From Chryseobacterium daecheongense (GTDB lineage Bacteria > Bacteroidota > Bacteroidia > Flavobacteriales > Weeksellaceae): a stretch of 64,000 nucleotides of DNA. Under the pieces are notes generated by a model. It was not told the origin of the DNA and did no database searches. It saw only the letters and a program-made list of their open reading frames with translations. This document shows positions 41,694 through 50,797 of this stretch, one piece after another. The stretch lies in NCBI GenBank assembly GCA_027920525.1, contig CP115858.1:1054001-1118000 (forward strand), in the 5' to 3' direction. Both the position numbers and the translations under genes were made by a program. How positions within the stretch are numbered: position 1 is the stretch's first letter; each line of letters opens with the position of its first letter.

Positions 41694-43031
41694 ATGAAAA
41701 TGATATTTAGCACACGCAGATATCACTGGATTGCGTTGTGCTTATTATTGATAAGCATGTCCCTACACTCACAAGTGATCGATTATCAACATCTCAGCCT
41801 TCAACAGGCATTAGAATTAGGTCTGAAGAATAATAAAAACATTCAGATCAGCCACCTCAAACAAAGCATGTCCGAAACAAAAGAGAAAGATCTTAAAATG
41901 GAAAGATTGCCGGACATTGAATTTCATACCAGCTACACTCAGGTATCTGATCTTTTTCAGCATGAAAACGGAATTTTGGGAAAAGCAACCCGATATAATG
42001 TTATTAACGGGATGTATGATTTTACCCTTTCCGCTTCCATTCCGGTATATATGGGTGGAAGAATTAAAAATACGGAGAAGAAATCATCTGTAAACACTGA
42101 AATTTCGAAATTACAAACCCATCTGGATGAAAGATCACTGAAAATGCAAATCATTACCGCTTTTCTTCAGATTCATCATTTAAAGGAACAACAAGAACTT
42201 ATTGCTGAAAAAATGAAGGAAGATTCTGTAAACATAAAACAGGTAAAAGCCTTAAAAGCAAACGGAGTGGTTACTTTTAATGAAGTATTAAGAACATCTT
42301 TGCAACTTTCTAATCACAAAATGAGCTGGACAGAACTTGATAATGACATTCAGATCGCGGAACACCAGTTAAAAACAATTTTATTTCTTCCGGACACTCA
42401 GGAAATGCATGCTGAAACAGAAGATCTTATTTCTGAAAATGCAGAAATTCCGTATATCAATGAGCTGACCGAAACAGCTTTAATTAAAAATGAATATGTT
42501 GAAATCACCAAGAAAAATCTCTCTTTAAAAGAGCTTGATCAAAAAATCGTAAAAGCCAATTATCTTCCCAAGATTACTGCCGGAGGTGAATATTTCATAA
42601 AATATCCCAATATGATGTTCTTTCCCCCTGAGCCTTATGCTTATCGTTTAGGAATGATTGGGGTAAACCTAACCTATCCTATAGAGAGCTTATATAAGAA
42701 TAAATATAAGATGCAGGAAGCAAAGGAAAATATAGACCTTGCCAAATTACAGATTGAAGAGAAGGAAGAAAGTTTAAAACATTCGGTTTATGAAGCGTAT
42801 AAAAAATTTGAAGAAACTGAACAAAAAGTAAAAATAGCAGAGGAAGCTATTAATCAGGCAAAAGAAAACTATCGGATCGTTAAAACAAAATACGCAAATA
42901 AATTAAGCCTTATCACCGAATTGATTGATGCTGATAATACATATCTGGAAACTCAATCCAATCTTATTTCTGTGAAGATCAACCGACAATTAAAATACTA
43001 TCAACTCCAATATACTATCGGAAACTTATAA
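41694..43031 (+). CDS. TolC-family outer-membrane efflux protein
   Basis: 445 residues. After a signal peptide (about 1-26, SMSLHSQ) two OEP repeats with long helices follow (QHLSLQQALELGLKNNKNIQ, shortened; and the second half from about 225). The structure would give a trimeric outer-membrane channel with a periplasmic helical tunnel. It is first in the operon, four bases ahead of the HlyD gene. Confidence 0.9.
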   Translation: MKMIFSTRRYHWIALCLLLISMSLHSQVIDYQHLSLQQALELGLKNNKNIQISHLKQSMSETKEKDLKMERLPDIEFHTSYTQVSDLFQHENGILGKATRYNVINGMYDFTLSASIPVYMGGRIKNTEKKSSVNTEISKLQTHLDERSLKMQIITAFLQIHHLKEQQELIAEKMKEDSVNIKQVKALKANGVVTFNEVLRTSLQLSNHKMSWTELDNDIQIAEHQLKTILFLPDTQEMHAETEDLISENAEIPYINELTETALIKNEYVEITKKNLSLKELDQKIVKANYLPKITAGGEYFIKYPNMMFFPPEPYAYRLGMIGVNLTYPIESLYKNKYKMQEAKENIDLAKLQIEEKEESLKHSVYEAYKKFEETEQKVKIAEEAINQAKENYRIVKTKYANKLSLITELIDADNTYLETQSNLISVKINRQLKYYQLQYTIGNL

Positions 43032-43035
43032 AACT

Positions 43036-44082
43036 ATGACTAAGAAGCAATTGACTAAAAAAGAAGAAAGAATCAACAAATCGATTACTTTATTAGCCTG
43101 GATTCTCATCATAAGCGGAATTACAGGGATGATAAGTTTCTATCTTTTTTCCAGAAAGAATGTAACAACAAATGATGCGCAAATAGAACAATACATTACA
43201 CCGGTTTCAAGTAAAGTTTCAGGCTTTATTAAAGACATACGGTTTAATGAAAATCAGTTTGTCCATAAAGGAGACACTTTAATTGTAATTGACAACCGGG
43301 AATTCATCAACCAGGTAAAAATGGCCGAAGCCAACCTGCATGCAAATTCAGAAAATATTGCAACCATCCAAAGTGGTGTTAATACTAAAGAAAGTGATAC
43401 TAAAATCATCGATGCTAAAATAGCTTCAGCAAAAATTGATATATGGAGAACGGAACAGGATTATAAAAGATACAAAAATCTTTTGGCTGAAGATGCTGCC
43501 ACCGAACAACAGTTTGAAAATGTACAGGCTTCATATGATCAGGCTAAAGCCAATCTGCTGGCATTGGAACAGCAAAAGAAAGCAATTAGAGCTGGTGCTA
43601 ATGAACAAGAGACCAAAGTAGCTCCCGCAAAAAGTCAGATTCAGCAAAGCTCCGCTAATCTCAGTAATGCAAAATTATTTCTTTCGTATACAGTAGTTAC
43701 TGCCCCTTATGATGGATGGGTCGGAAAAAAAACGATTCAGGAAGGCCAGCTGATTAAAGAAGGACAAGCTTTGGTTCAGATCGTCAGTAAGGAAAAATGG
43801 ATCATTGCCAATTATAAAGAAACCCAACTGGGGCAGATTGATCAGAAGCAGGAAGTGATTATTGAAGCGGATGCTTTTCCGGATATTGAATTTAAAGGAA
43901 AGATAGTTTCCGTATCCCCTGCATCAGGTTCTCAGTTTTCTCTGGTTAAGCCCGATAATGCAACCGGAAATTTCGTAAAAATAGAACAGCGTTTTCCAGT
44001 AAAAATTATTTTAGAGAATGGCCAGGACAATGAAAAATTACTTTCAGGAATGAATGTACTGGTCAGCGCTAAAAAACTATAG
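43036..44082 (+). CDS. HlyD/EmrA-family membrane fusion protein
   Basis: 348 residues. One transmembrane helix (about 15-36, SITLLAWILIISGITGMISF) anchors it. The first beta-barrel/biotinyl-like half (TPVSSKVSGFIKDIRFNENQ, VHKGDTLIVID) and the second (VTAPYDGWVGKKTIQEGQLI) surround an alpha-hairpin. It should link the MFS pump to TolC across the periplasm. Confidence 0.92.
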   Translation: MTKKQLTKKEERINKSITLLAWILIISGITGMISFYLFSRKNVTTNDAQIEQYITPVSSKVSGFIKDIRFNENQFVHKGDTLIVIDNREFINQVKMAEANLHANSENIATIQSGVNTKESDTKIIDAKIASAKIDIWRTEQDYKRYKNLLAEDAATEQQFENVQASYDQAKANLLALEQQKKAIRAGANEQETKVAPAKSQIQQSSANLSNAKLFLSYTVVTAPYDGWVGKKTIQEGQLIKEGQALVQIVSKEKWIIANYKETQLGQIDQKQEVIIEADAFPDIEFKGKIVSVSPASGSQFSLVKPDNATGNFVKIEQRFPVKIILENGQDNEKLLSGMNVLVSAKKL

Positions 44083-44191
44083 AAAGCGAAAAATTCACCA
44101 TGCATGCGGTGATATAAAGGAATTTGAGACCTTATATCCATCCTTAATCCCCACTATCCGTAATTCCAAATCTACTATCTAAGTTAAAAAA

Positions 44192-45754
44192 ATGCAACAT
44201 AATTCAGTTTATTATAAATGGGTACCACAATGGCTGAAACTGCCGCTCCTTATTCTGGCGCTGTTTCCCCACCTGATGTTATTGTCTATTCTGCATTCCA
44301 ATAGTGCCTTCACGGCTTCCTTTATGGATGTGGACCCAGATGATATCCAATACTTATTGATTTTGATGTACGGGACATTTGTGGTTACCCTTTTAGTTTT
44401 GCAGCGATTTATGGCCTATTTCAGCGTAAAATACTATATTTTGCTGATGTCCTCTATTTCAGTAATTATACTGTATGTATTATCAGTCACCAATGATTAT
44501 CATATTGTTCTTGTCATCCGCTTCCTGGAAGGGATATTCGGATTATTGGAAGGCGCTATTTTTTTACCCCTTATTATAGCGGAATTGAAGACTGTTCATG
44601 CTAAAGTAATTGCTTATCTTTTCATGTACACCATAATGCTTACCGGAGGAACAGTTACCACCTCATTATTAAAATCAAGCATTCAGGATTACGATTTTCA
44701 GCATATGATTCTGATGATCGCTTATTTCCACATTTTTGTATTGATTATCGGAATTGCGTTATTCAACAAAAACAGATTCTTTCCCAAAAAGCCACTATAT
44801 CAGCTTGACATTACCAGCTGGTTTTTATTGTGGACCTGCTTGCAGGCGGGAGCTTACGCTATTATCTATGGAAAACGCCTTATGTGGTTTGAATCCCATA
44901 TCATTATTTTATGCTTATTCATATTTTTAATATCTGGAGGATTATTTATTTTAAAACAGAGAAATTCAAAACGCCCTATTTTCCATTTTGAAGTTTTCCA
45001 TTCTAAAAATGTTATTGCGGGTATGGTCCTTTTTTTTGTTTTTTATCTGATCCGTTCAGCTTTAAATAATGTATACAGTATCATGGCTACCGTATGGAAA
45101 TGGCCCTGGGATTATATTGTAGATGTTCAGTATTGGAATGTGGCGGGAACACTTATTGGCGTTTTATTATCCGGGATCTGTTTAATGAAAGGTATTTCCT
45201 CCAGAATGGTCTTCTTTACCGGGTTTTTATTACTGGCCATTGATTGTGCCTGGTTCACATATACTTTTTATCCCGATACAACACTTTCTACCATTTGCCC
45301 TCCGTTATTTTTACAGGGAATAGCCCAGGGGCTTTTATTCACCCCTCTTGTTTTCTTTTTAATAGCAGGGCTTCCGGAAGATTATGTAGCAAATGGCACG
45401 GCAATGGGAACCACTACCCGATTCTGGACGACTGCTATAGGATATGCTTTAATGCAGAATTTAATGCTCTTTCTTACCTTAAAACATTCTGATGCCTTAA
45501 GCTATAACATGACAGATACCAATCCTGTTTTTTATTCGCAGTGGACACAGATTTTCGGAGCAAATATCTCTAAGCTACCGGTGAATGAATCTTTATCATT
45601 GACAGCCGGAGCGTTTAAAGCAAAAATTACATTACAGGCTATTTTACTTTCCAATATGGAAATATTTACCGGCTTATTCTGGCTGGCATTTATTACGGCA
45701 CTTTTACTGCTTTTATATCATCCCGCTAAAATTGCGATCAGAAATATAATGTAA
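44192..45754 (+). CDS. MFS drug/organic anion exporter (DHA2/EmrB-like)
   Basis: 520 residues with about 14 membrane segments, matching EmrB-type transporters in length and topology. Sequence conservation with EmrB is low; usual DHA2 motif C (GxxxGPxxGG) is not clear, so the assignment rests on context with the HlyD and TolC genes and on the AraC regulator. The gap to the HlyD gene is 109 bases with a small hairpin (44095-44112), so partial independence is possible. Substrate unknown. Confidence 0.8.
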   Translation: MQHNSVYYKWVPQWLKLPLLILALFPHLMLLSILHSNSAFTASFMDVDPDDIQYLLILMYGTFVVTLLVLQRFMAYFSVKYYILLMSSISVIILYVLSVTNDYHIVLVIRFLEGIFGLLEGAIFLPLIIAELKTVHAKVIAYLFMYTIMLTGGTVTTSLLKSSIQDYDFQHMILMIAYFHIFVLIIGIALFNKNRFFPKKPLYQLDITSWFLLWTCLQAGAYAIIYGKRLMWFESHIIILCLFIFLISGGLFILKQRNSKRPIFHFEVFHSKNVIAGMVLFFVFYLIRSALNNVYSIMATVWKWPWDYIVDVQYWNVAGTLIGVLLSGICLMKGISSRMVFFTGFLLLAIDCAWFTYTFYPDTTLSTICPPLFLQGIAQGLLFTPLVFFLIAGLPEDYVANGTAMGTTTRFWTTAIGYALMQNLMLFLTLKHSDALSYNMTDTNPVFYSQWTQIFGANISKLPVNESLSLTAGAFKAKITLQAILLSNMEIFTGLFWLAFITALLLLLYHPAKIAIRNIM

Positions 45755-45797
45755 TTTTTAGGCAAAAAATTTGCATTGCTTTCCCAAATTTGAAAGC

Positions 45798-47159
45798 ATG
45801 GACATTCAGGAAATCTCATCAGCTCAGAAAGCATTTTTCAAAACACATAAAACAAAAAGTATAAAGTTCAGGAAAATGTACCTTGAAAAGCTTAAAGAAA
45901 TCATCACACAGAATGAGGAGCTCTTATATAAAGCAATAGAGAAAGATTTTGGAAAATCAAGATTTGATACATTTACTACAGAGTTATCTTTTGTTCTAAA
46001 GGATATTGATTATTATATAAAAAATCTGAAAACGCTTTCAAAACCCCAAAAGGTTTCAACCAACCTTGCTAATCAGATCGGGAAAAGTCTCATTTATCCT
46101 GAACCTTTAGGATGTATTCTTGTAATTGGTGCATGGAATTACCCTTATCAACTATCCCTTTCTCCACTTGTTGCCGCCTTAGCAGCAGGAAACTGCTGTA
46201 TCCTTAAACCAAGTGAAATTGCCGAAAATACAATGGAAGCAATGGCTAAAATTATCAATGAAAACTTTCCTTCTGAATATGTTTATGTCTATAAAGGTGG
46301 AATCAATGAAACGACAGATCTTTTGAAACTCAGGTTTGATAAAATATTTTTTACAGGGAGCACCAAAGTAGGAAAGATTGTTTATAAAGCTGCTGCGGAA
46401 AACCTGACGCCAGTAACCTTAGAATTGGGAGGAAAATCACCCGCCATCATTACTAAAGAAGCAAATCTTGAAGTTTCAGCCAAAAGAATCGTTTGGGGTA
46501 AGTTTTTAAACGCAGGACAAACTTGTGTTGCTCCGGATTACCTTGTTGTAGAAGAATCCGTGAAAGAGCAGTTTCTGGAAATGCTCCGGAAATACATTAA
46601 AGAATTTAAATATGAACCCGGATCAGAACAATACACAAGAATCATTAACCAAAGAAATTTTCAAAGGCTTATTCAATTGATCCAAAAGGATAAGGTATAT
46701 TTCGGAGGTAATTATAGTGAAGAAAAACTTTATATAGAACCAACCATCCTAACGGATATTGAATGGAAAGATCCTGTCATGGAAGAAGAAATCTTTGGTC
46801 CGATTCTACCCGTGATTTCATTCACCCACTATAACCAAATGATCAATACGATTACAGAATTAGAGAAACCTCTTGCTGCTTATCTCTTTACGAATAACCC
46901 AGAAGAAAAAGAAATTTTTAAGCAAAAGATCACTTTTGGCGGAGGATGTATCAATGATGTGGTAATGCATTTAAGTAACGACCATCTGCCGTTTGGGGGA
47001 GTAGGAAATTCAGGAATTGGCCATTATCATGGTAAATATGGGTTTGAAGCTTTTTCACACCAGAAATCGATCCTTGAAAGGGTAACATGGGGCGAACCCA
47101 ATATAAAATATCCGCCATATTCTGATAAAAAACTAAAATGGATTAAGAAACTTTTATAA
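45798..47159 (+). CDS. Aldehyde dehydrogenase
   Basis: 453 residues from the ATG at 45798 (MDIQEISSAQKAFFKTHKTK); an ATG nine codons earlier is less like the family. NAD-binding and catalytic features are present: GAWNYPYQLSLSPLV, TGSTKVGKIVYKAA, the Glu in LELGGKSP and the nucleophilic Cys in NAGQTCVAPDYL. It resembles class 3 aldehyde dehydrogenases (fatty or aromatic aldehydes), which are also about this size. It follows the exporter by 43 bases; a functional link is possible but unproven. Confidence 0.92.
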   Translation: MDIQEISSAQKAFFKTHKTKSIKFRKMYLEKLKEIITQNEELLYKAIEKDFGKSRFDTFTTELSFVLKDIDYYIKNLKTLSKPQKVSTNLANQIGKSLIYPEPLGCILVIGAWNYPYQLSLSPLVAALAAGNCCILKPSEIAENTMEAMAKIINENFPSEYVYVYKGGINETTDLLKLRFDKIFFTGSTKVGKIVYKAAAENLTPVTLELGGKSPAIITKEANLEVSAKRIVWGKFLNAGQTCVAPDYLVVEESVKEQFLEMLRKYIKEFKYEPGSEQYTRIINQRNFQRLIQLIQKDKVYFGGNYSEEKLYIEPTILTDIEWKDPVMEEEIFGPILPVISFTHYNQMINTITELEKPLAAYLFTNNPEEKEIFKQKITFGGGCINDVVMHLSNDHLPFGGVGNSGIGHYHGKYGFEAFSHQKSILERVTWGEPNIKYPPYSDKKLKWIKKLL

Positions 47160-47164
47160 AACAA

Positions 47165-47189
47165 AAAAACCGGGAAATTCCCGGTTTTT
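47165..47189. terminator. Shared terminator of the aldehyde dehydrogenase and thioredoxin-like genes
   Basis: AAAAACCGGGAA and TTCCCGGTTTTT with a one-base centre lie between the convergent genes. Confidence 0.9.
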
Positions 47190-47191
47190 AT

Positions 47192-47764
47192 TTATGATTT
47201 AGGTATCCATTCGTTGAAAAATGCTTTTACTTTTTCAAGATTATATCCTTTATCCTGTTCCAGAACATCACTTTGCTGAACATGAATCATTTTACCATTT
47301 TTATCCAGAACAATAAACACAGGATATCCGAATTTATCTCCCGGATTACCATATTGAGCAAAAACTTTTTCATTTTTGTTGTCCGGAGAGAAATTAAGAT
47401 GATAGTATAAATAATTTTTATCAACAATATTTTTTAATTCAGGTGTGGTTTGTACAAACTGATTAAAGCGTAAACACCAGATACACCAATTTCCACCGGC
47501 CTGGATCATAATATTTTTATTTTCTTTTTTTGCCTGAGCAATCAGTTTATTAATATCTTTTTGAGCATCCGCTTTCGGATCATATGGCTTCGGTAACTTA
47601 GCCTTCTCCTCAGCGGCTTTTCTTTTGGCATCCAGTTCTGCATGATCAGTCTTTACAATTAATGCCTTATCTCTTGAATCCTTAACATCCTCAGTCCTCT
47701 TTGTTTCCTGTGAAAAAACAAAAGTACCTGCGATCAGGAAAGCTGCTATTGATAATTTTTTCAT
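47192..47764 (-). CDS. Exported thioredoxin-like protein
   Basis: 190 residues. A signal peptide (MKKLSIAAFLIAGTFVFSQ) is followed by a charged linker and a thioredoxin-like domain with the active site WCIWC (CxxC, about residues 94-98) in the context AGGNWCIWCLRFNQF, and a cis-proline in FGYPVFIVLD. A periplasmic disulfide reductase or oxidase is likely; the domain resembles DsbD/TlpA-type proteins. Confidence 0.88.
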   Translation of the reverse strand: MKKLSIAAFLIAGTFVFSQETKRTEDVKDSRDKALIVKTDHAELDAKRKAAEEKAKLPKPYDPKADAQKDINKLIAQAKKENKNIMIQAGGNWCIWCLRFNQFVQTTPELKNIVDKNYLYYHLNFSPDNKNEKVFAQYGNPGDKFGYPVFIVLDKNGKMIHVQQSDVLEQDKGYNLEKVKAFFNEWIPKS

Positions 47765-47798
47765 AATATAAAAGTAAAAAAATAATACTTATTGCAAG

Positions 47799-47806
47799 CA
47801 AAAATA
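47799..47806 (-). promoter_or_regulatory. -7 box of the thioredoxin-like gene
   Basis: Reads TATTTTTG on the minus strand, 35 bases before the ATG at 47764. Confidence 0.5.
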
Positions 47807-47827
47807 GAACCATATTTTTATTATCAC

Positions 47828-47835
47828 TAAATTTG
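47828..47835 (+). promoter_or_regulatory. -7 box of the acyltransferase-glycosyltransferase operon
   Basis: TAAATTTG ends nine bases before the ATG at 47844, so the mRNA leader would be only a few bases long. Confidence 0.55.
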
Positions 47836-47843
47836 CATGTTTT

Positions 47844-48728
47844 ATGAATTTCCTGATCAAGATACTATACCTGATTTCTAAGCTCCCGTTGAAAATATTA
47901 TATATTTTTTCGGATATCATTTTCTTTTTAAACTACTACATTGTAGGTTATAGAAAAAATGTAATCACCCAGAATCTAACCAGATCTTTTCCCCTGAAAT
48001 CAAAAAAAGAGATCGCAGAGATAAGAAAAAAATTCTATCGTAACTTTTCAGACTACCTGGTAGAAACTGTAAAATCCTTTAGTATTTCACAAACAGAGGC
48101 CAGGGTAAGGATGCAGCATATCAATCAGGATGTATTTCATGAAGTCCAAAAGGAAGGAAAAAATGTTATTTTATTGGCCGGACATGTTTTTAACTGGGAA
48201 TGGATTAATGCATTGGCTACTATCGTTCCTCAGAAAAACTGCCATCCTGTATACCGCAAAGTAAACAGTGAATTCTGGGAAAACCAGATGAAAAAGGTCC
48301 GGAATAAATTCGGAAATAAGGCGTTGGAAGCCAATGAGGTTATTCTCAATATTTTCAGGAGTAAAAATGATGGCGACTCCATTTATATGTTCGTTGCCGA
48401 TCAAACACCTCATGTTTCTCATGTCAACTACGGATTGGAATTCCTGGACCAGAGAACCCCAGTATTTATAGGATATGATAAGTTGGCGACAAGAATGGAC
48501 CTGGCTTTCATTTACTGTGAAATGAAAAAAGTAAAACGTGGTTTTTATCAGGTAAATTACCATAGAATTTATCCGGACAGTGAAAAGTTTGTTGAGCACG
48601 AGGTAGTAAAAAAGTTTCATAAATTACTGGAAAACACCCTTCATAAACGTCCCGACAACTACCTTTGGTCACACAGGAAGTGGAAATATCAGGACTCTAT
48701 TAAACACTTTGATTCAGAAAAAGAATAA
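47844..48728 (+). CDS. Lipid A biosynthesis-type acyltransferase (LpxL/HtrB family)
   Basis: 294 residues. A hydrophobic N-terminus (LIKILYLISKLPLKILYIFS) tethers it to the inner membrane. The HX4E catalytic motif is in LAGHVFNWEW, and VADQTPHVSH and RTPVF are family segments. It likely adds a secondary acyl chain to lipid A or to a related lipid. It is followed six bases later by a glycosyltransferase gene. Confidence 0.9.
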   Translation: MNFLIKILYLISKLPLKILYIFSDIIFFLNYYIVGYRKNVITQNLTRSFPLKSKKEIAEIRKKFYRNFSDYLVETVKSFSISQTEARVRMQHINQDVFHEVQKEGKNVILLAGHVFNWEWINALATIVPQKNCHPVYRKVNSEFWENQMKKVRNKFGNKALEANEVILNIFRSKNDGDSIYMFVADQTPHVSHVNYGLEFLDQRTPVFIGYDKLATRMDLAFIYCEMKKVKRGFYQVNYHRIYPDSEKFVEHEVVKKFHKLLENTLHKRPDNYLWSHRKWKYQDSIKHFDSEKE

Positions 48729-48734
48729 TACAGA

Positions 48735-49721
48735 ATGTCTAAAAAATTAGCAGTTGTTATTTTAAACTGGAATGGTAAGGAGTGGCTGGAAAAGTTTCTT
48801 CCTGCCGTTGTCCGCTTCTCGGCTGATGCGGATATATATGTTATTGACAATCTTTCTACAGATAACTCCATCGATTATCTAAAATCACAGTTTCCGACCG
48901 TAAAGATTATTTACAATGACAAAAATTATGGCTTTGCGGGCGGATATAATACCGGATTGAAAAATATCAGGGCTGACTATTACTGCCTTCTTAATTCTGA
49001 TGTAGAAGTAACAGAAAACTGGATTGCCCCTGTCCTTGACCTTTTTGAAAGAGATCCTGAAATTGTAGCTATACAACCCAAGGTTTTATCCTATCAGAAC
49101 AAAAAATATTTTGAATTTGCAGGTGCTGCCGGGGGATTAATAGATAATTTAGGATATCCATATTGCAGAGGAAGGGTTTTTGATGATGTAGAAGAAGACA
49201 AAGGACAGTACAATGATGAGGTAGAAATATTTTGGGCATCGGGATGTTGTTTCTTTATCCGTTCAAAGGATTTTCAGGAACAAAATGGATTTGACGAAAG
49301 ATTCTTTGCCCATCAGGAAGAAATCGATTTATGCTGGAGGCTGATCAACACGGGAAAAAAAATATACTATACAGGGAAATCTACTGTTTATCATGTAGGA
49401 GGAGGAACTTTAAATAAGCAAAGTCCGCAGAAGACTTATCTGAATATCAGAAATAACCTTTCCATGATGCTTAAGAACCTTCCTTTCCCAAAACTGATCT
49501 GGCTTATTTTTTTCAGACTTTGCTTAGACAGTATAGCGGGTATTTATTTTGGATTAAAAAATGGATTTCCTCATCTTTGGGCTGTTGTAAGAGCACATTT
49601 TAGCTTTTATGCACAGGTTCCCGGAACCTGGAAACTCCGTCAGAAAAATCAAAAAAATATTTTCTATCAAAGCAAATGGCTTATATTCAAACACTTTATT
49701 GGAGGTAAAAAGTCTTCATAA
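48735..49721 (+). CDS. Glycosyltransferase family 2
   Basis: 328 residues. The GT-A fold begins VVILNWNGKEWLEKFLPAVV; nucleotide-sugar binding uses IDNLSTDNS and the DxD-like motif in LLNSDVEVT; the acceptor-side motif appears in FFAHQEEIDLCWRL (ED-like E-E-D). A hydrophobic C-terminal stretch (LIWLIFFRLCLDSIAGIYF) suggests membrane contact. Rhamnosyl- or similar transferases of cell-surface glycans look like this. It shares an operon with the lipid A-type acyltransferase. Confidence 0.9.
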   Translation: MSKKLAVVILNWNGKEWLEKFLPAVVRFSADADIYVIDNLSTDNSIDYLKSQFPTVKIIYNDKNYGFAGGYNTGLKNIRADYYCLLNSDVEVTENWIAPVLDLFERDPEIVAIQPKVLSYQNKKYFEFAGAAGGLIDNLGYPYCRGRVFDDVEEDKGQYNDEVEIFWASGCCFFIRSKDFQEQNGFDERFFAHQEEIDLCWRLINTGKKIYYTGKSTVYHVGGGTLNKQSPQKTYLNIRNNLSMMLKNLPFPKLIWLIFFRLCLDSIAGIYFGLKNGFPHLWAVVRAHFSFYAQVPGTWKLRQKNQKNIFYQSKWLIFKHFIGGKKSS

Positions 49722-49770
49722 GCTTTGGCTTTTCAATTATAATTCATAACTTATCATATTATCAATAAAA

Positions 49771-50325
49771 ATGGATTTTTGTGCAATAGATTTTGAAACG
49801 GCAACCAACGACAGAAGCTCTGCTTGTGAACTTGGAGTCTGTATTGTTCAGGATTCCAAGATTGTTGAAACCAAAACCTGGCTTATTAAACCACCCAGTT
49901 TTCCTTATTTTAGCCGATTTAATGTTGCGGTTCACGGTATAGAACCAGAAGATGTAAAGGATGCTCCTACTTTTGATGAAATCTGGTATGAAGTGGAAGA
50001 AATGATGTATGGAACGCTTATGATTGCTCATAATGCAGGCTTTGATGCAGGGGTCTTAAGAGGGTGCCTTAAACATTATGGTATATTCACACCAAAACTG
50101 AATTATTTATGCAGTATTCAGCTGGCAAAAAAGTCCTGGAATTATCTCCCTAGGTATGGATTAAAACATCTGTCAGAATATCATCAGATCAGCCTTAATC
50201 ACCATAGGGCTGGAGATGATGCCGAAGCTTGTGCTAAAATCTCTTTATTAGCCTTTGAAAAGTTATTTCTAAGTACAAATGAAGAAATTTATGATTACCT
50301 GCGGTCTAAAATCAAACAACTCTGA
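49771..50325 (+). CDS. DnaQ-like (DEDDh) 3'-5' exonuclease
   Basis: 184 residues. Exo I DFETATND (Asp, Glu), Exo II in MIAHNAGFDAGVL (Asp) and Exo III HHRAGDDAEA (His, Asp) give the full DEDDh set. It resembles the proofreading epsilon subunit or stand-alone exonucleases such as ExoX; the substrate is not defined. Its stop codon is two bases from that of the convergent apaG gene. Confidence 0.9.
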   Translation: MDFCAIDFETATNDRSSACELGVCIVQDSKIVETKTWLIKPPSFPYFSRFNVAVHGIEPEDVKDAPTFDEIWYEVEEMMYGTLMIAHNAGFDAGVLRGCLKHYGIFTPKLNYLCSIQLAKKSWNYLPRYGLKHLSEYHQISLNHHRAGDDAEACAKISLLAFEKLFLSTNEEIYDYLRSKIKQL

Positions 50326-50327
50326 TC

Positions 50328-50717
50328 CTAATTGCTCAATACTTCTGAAAGCAGGTTGAATTTAGGAATGTCTATTTCAAAACTTTCCTGAGTTTCCATG
50401 TTTTTAACCAGGTATTTTCCGCTCATATTCCCTACTCCTGACCGAAGCATTACGTTAGAGAAATAACCGAAATTTTCACCTGTTGAGATCTCCGGAGTTA
50501 ATCCGATTACCCCATCTCCGATGATCTCAGTATATCCGAAACCTACATCGAAGATTAACCATTTTCTTTTCAGAATCTTAATGGGAAAACCACCGTCGTT
50601 TTCTATGGTTATATTATACTTAAAAACATAACGGTTTTCTGAGGGGTAACTGTTTTTACTATCATATTCAGGTATGACTGAAACTTTGATATTAGAAGTT
50701 ATTTTTGAAAACATCAC
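50328..50717 (-). CDS. apaG: ApaG-family protein
   Basis: 129 residues, the normal ApaG length. Conserved segments are YVFKYNITIENDGGFPIKIL, KRKWLIFD, GDGVIGLTPEISTGENFGYF and the end MSGKYLVKNMETQESFEIDIP (shortened). The fibronectin-like fold has been linked to cobalt and magnesium resistance and to RNA cap turnover, but no activity is settled. It is convergent with the exonuclease gene without an intervening terminator. Confidence 0.9.
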   Translation of the reverse strand: MMFSKITSNIKVSVIPEYDSKNSYPSENRYVFKYNITIENDGGFPIKILKRKWLIFDVGFGYTEIIGDGVIGLTPEISTGENFGYFSNVMLRSGVGNMSGKYLVKNMETQESFEIDIPKFNLLSEVLSN

Positions 50718-50744
50718 TTAACATTTGTTTAAATAAATACAAAA

Positions 50745-50768
50745 ATCTCGCCTTTTTTGAGGCGAGAT
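50745..50768 (-). terminator. Terminator of the sucA-sucB operon
   Basis: ATCTCGCCT (50745-50753) and AGGCGAGAT (50760-50768) with a six-base loop, followed leftwards by a T-run, 30 bases past the sucB stop codon. Confidence 0.85.
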
Positions 50769-50797
50769 CGTAACTTATATTATAATTTTCTTAAAAT

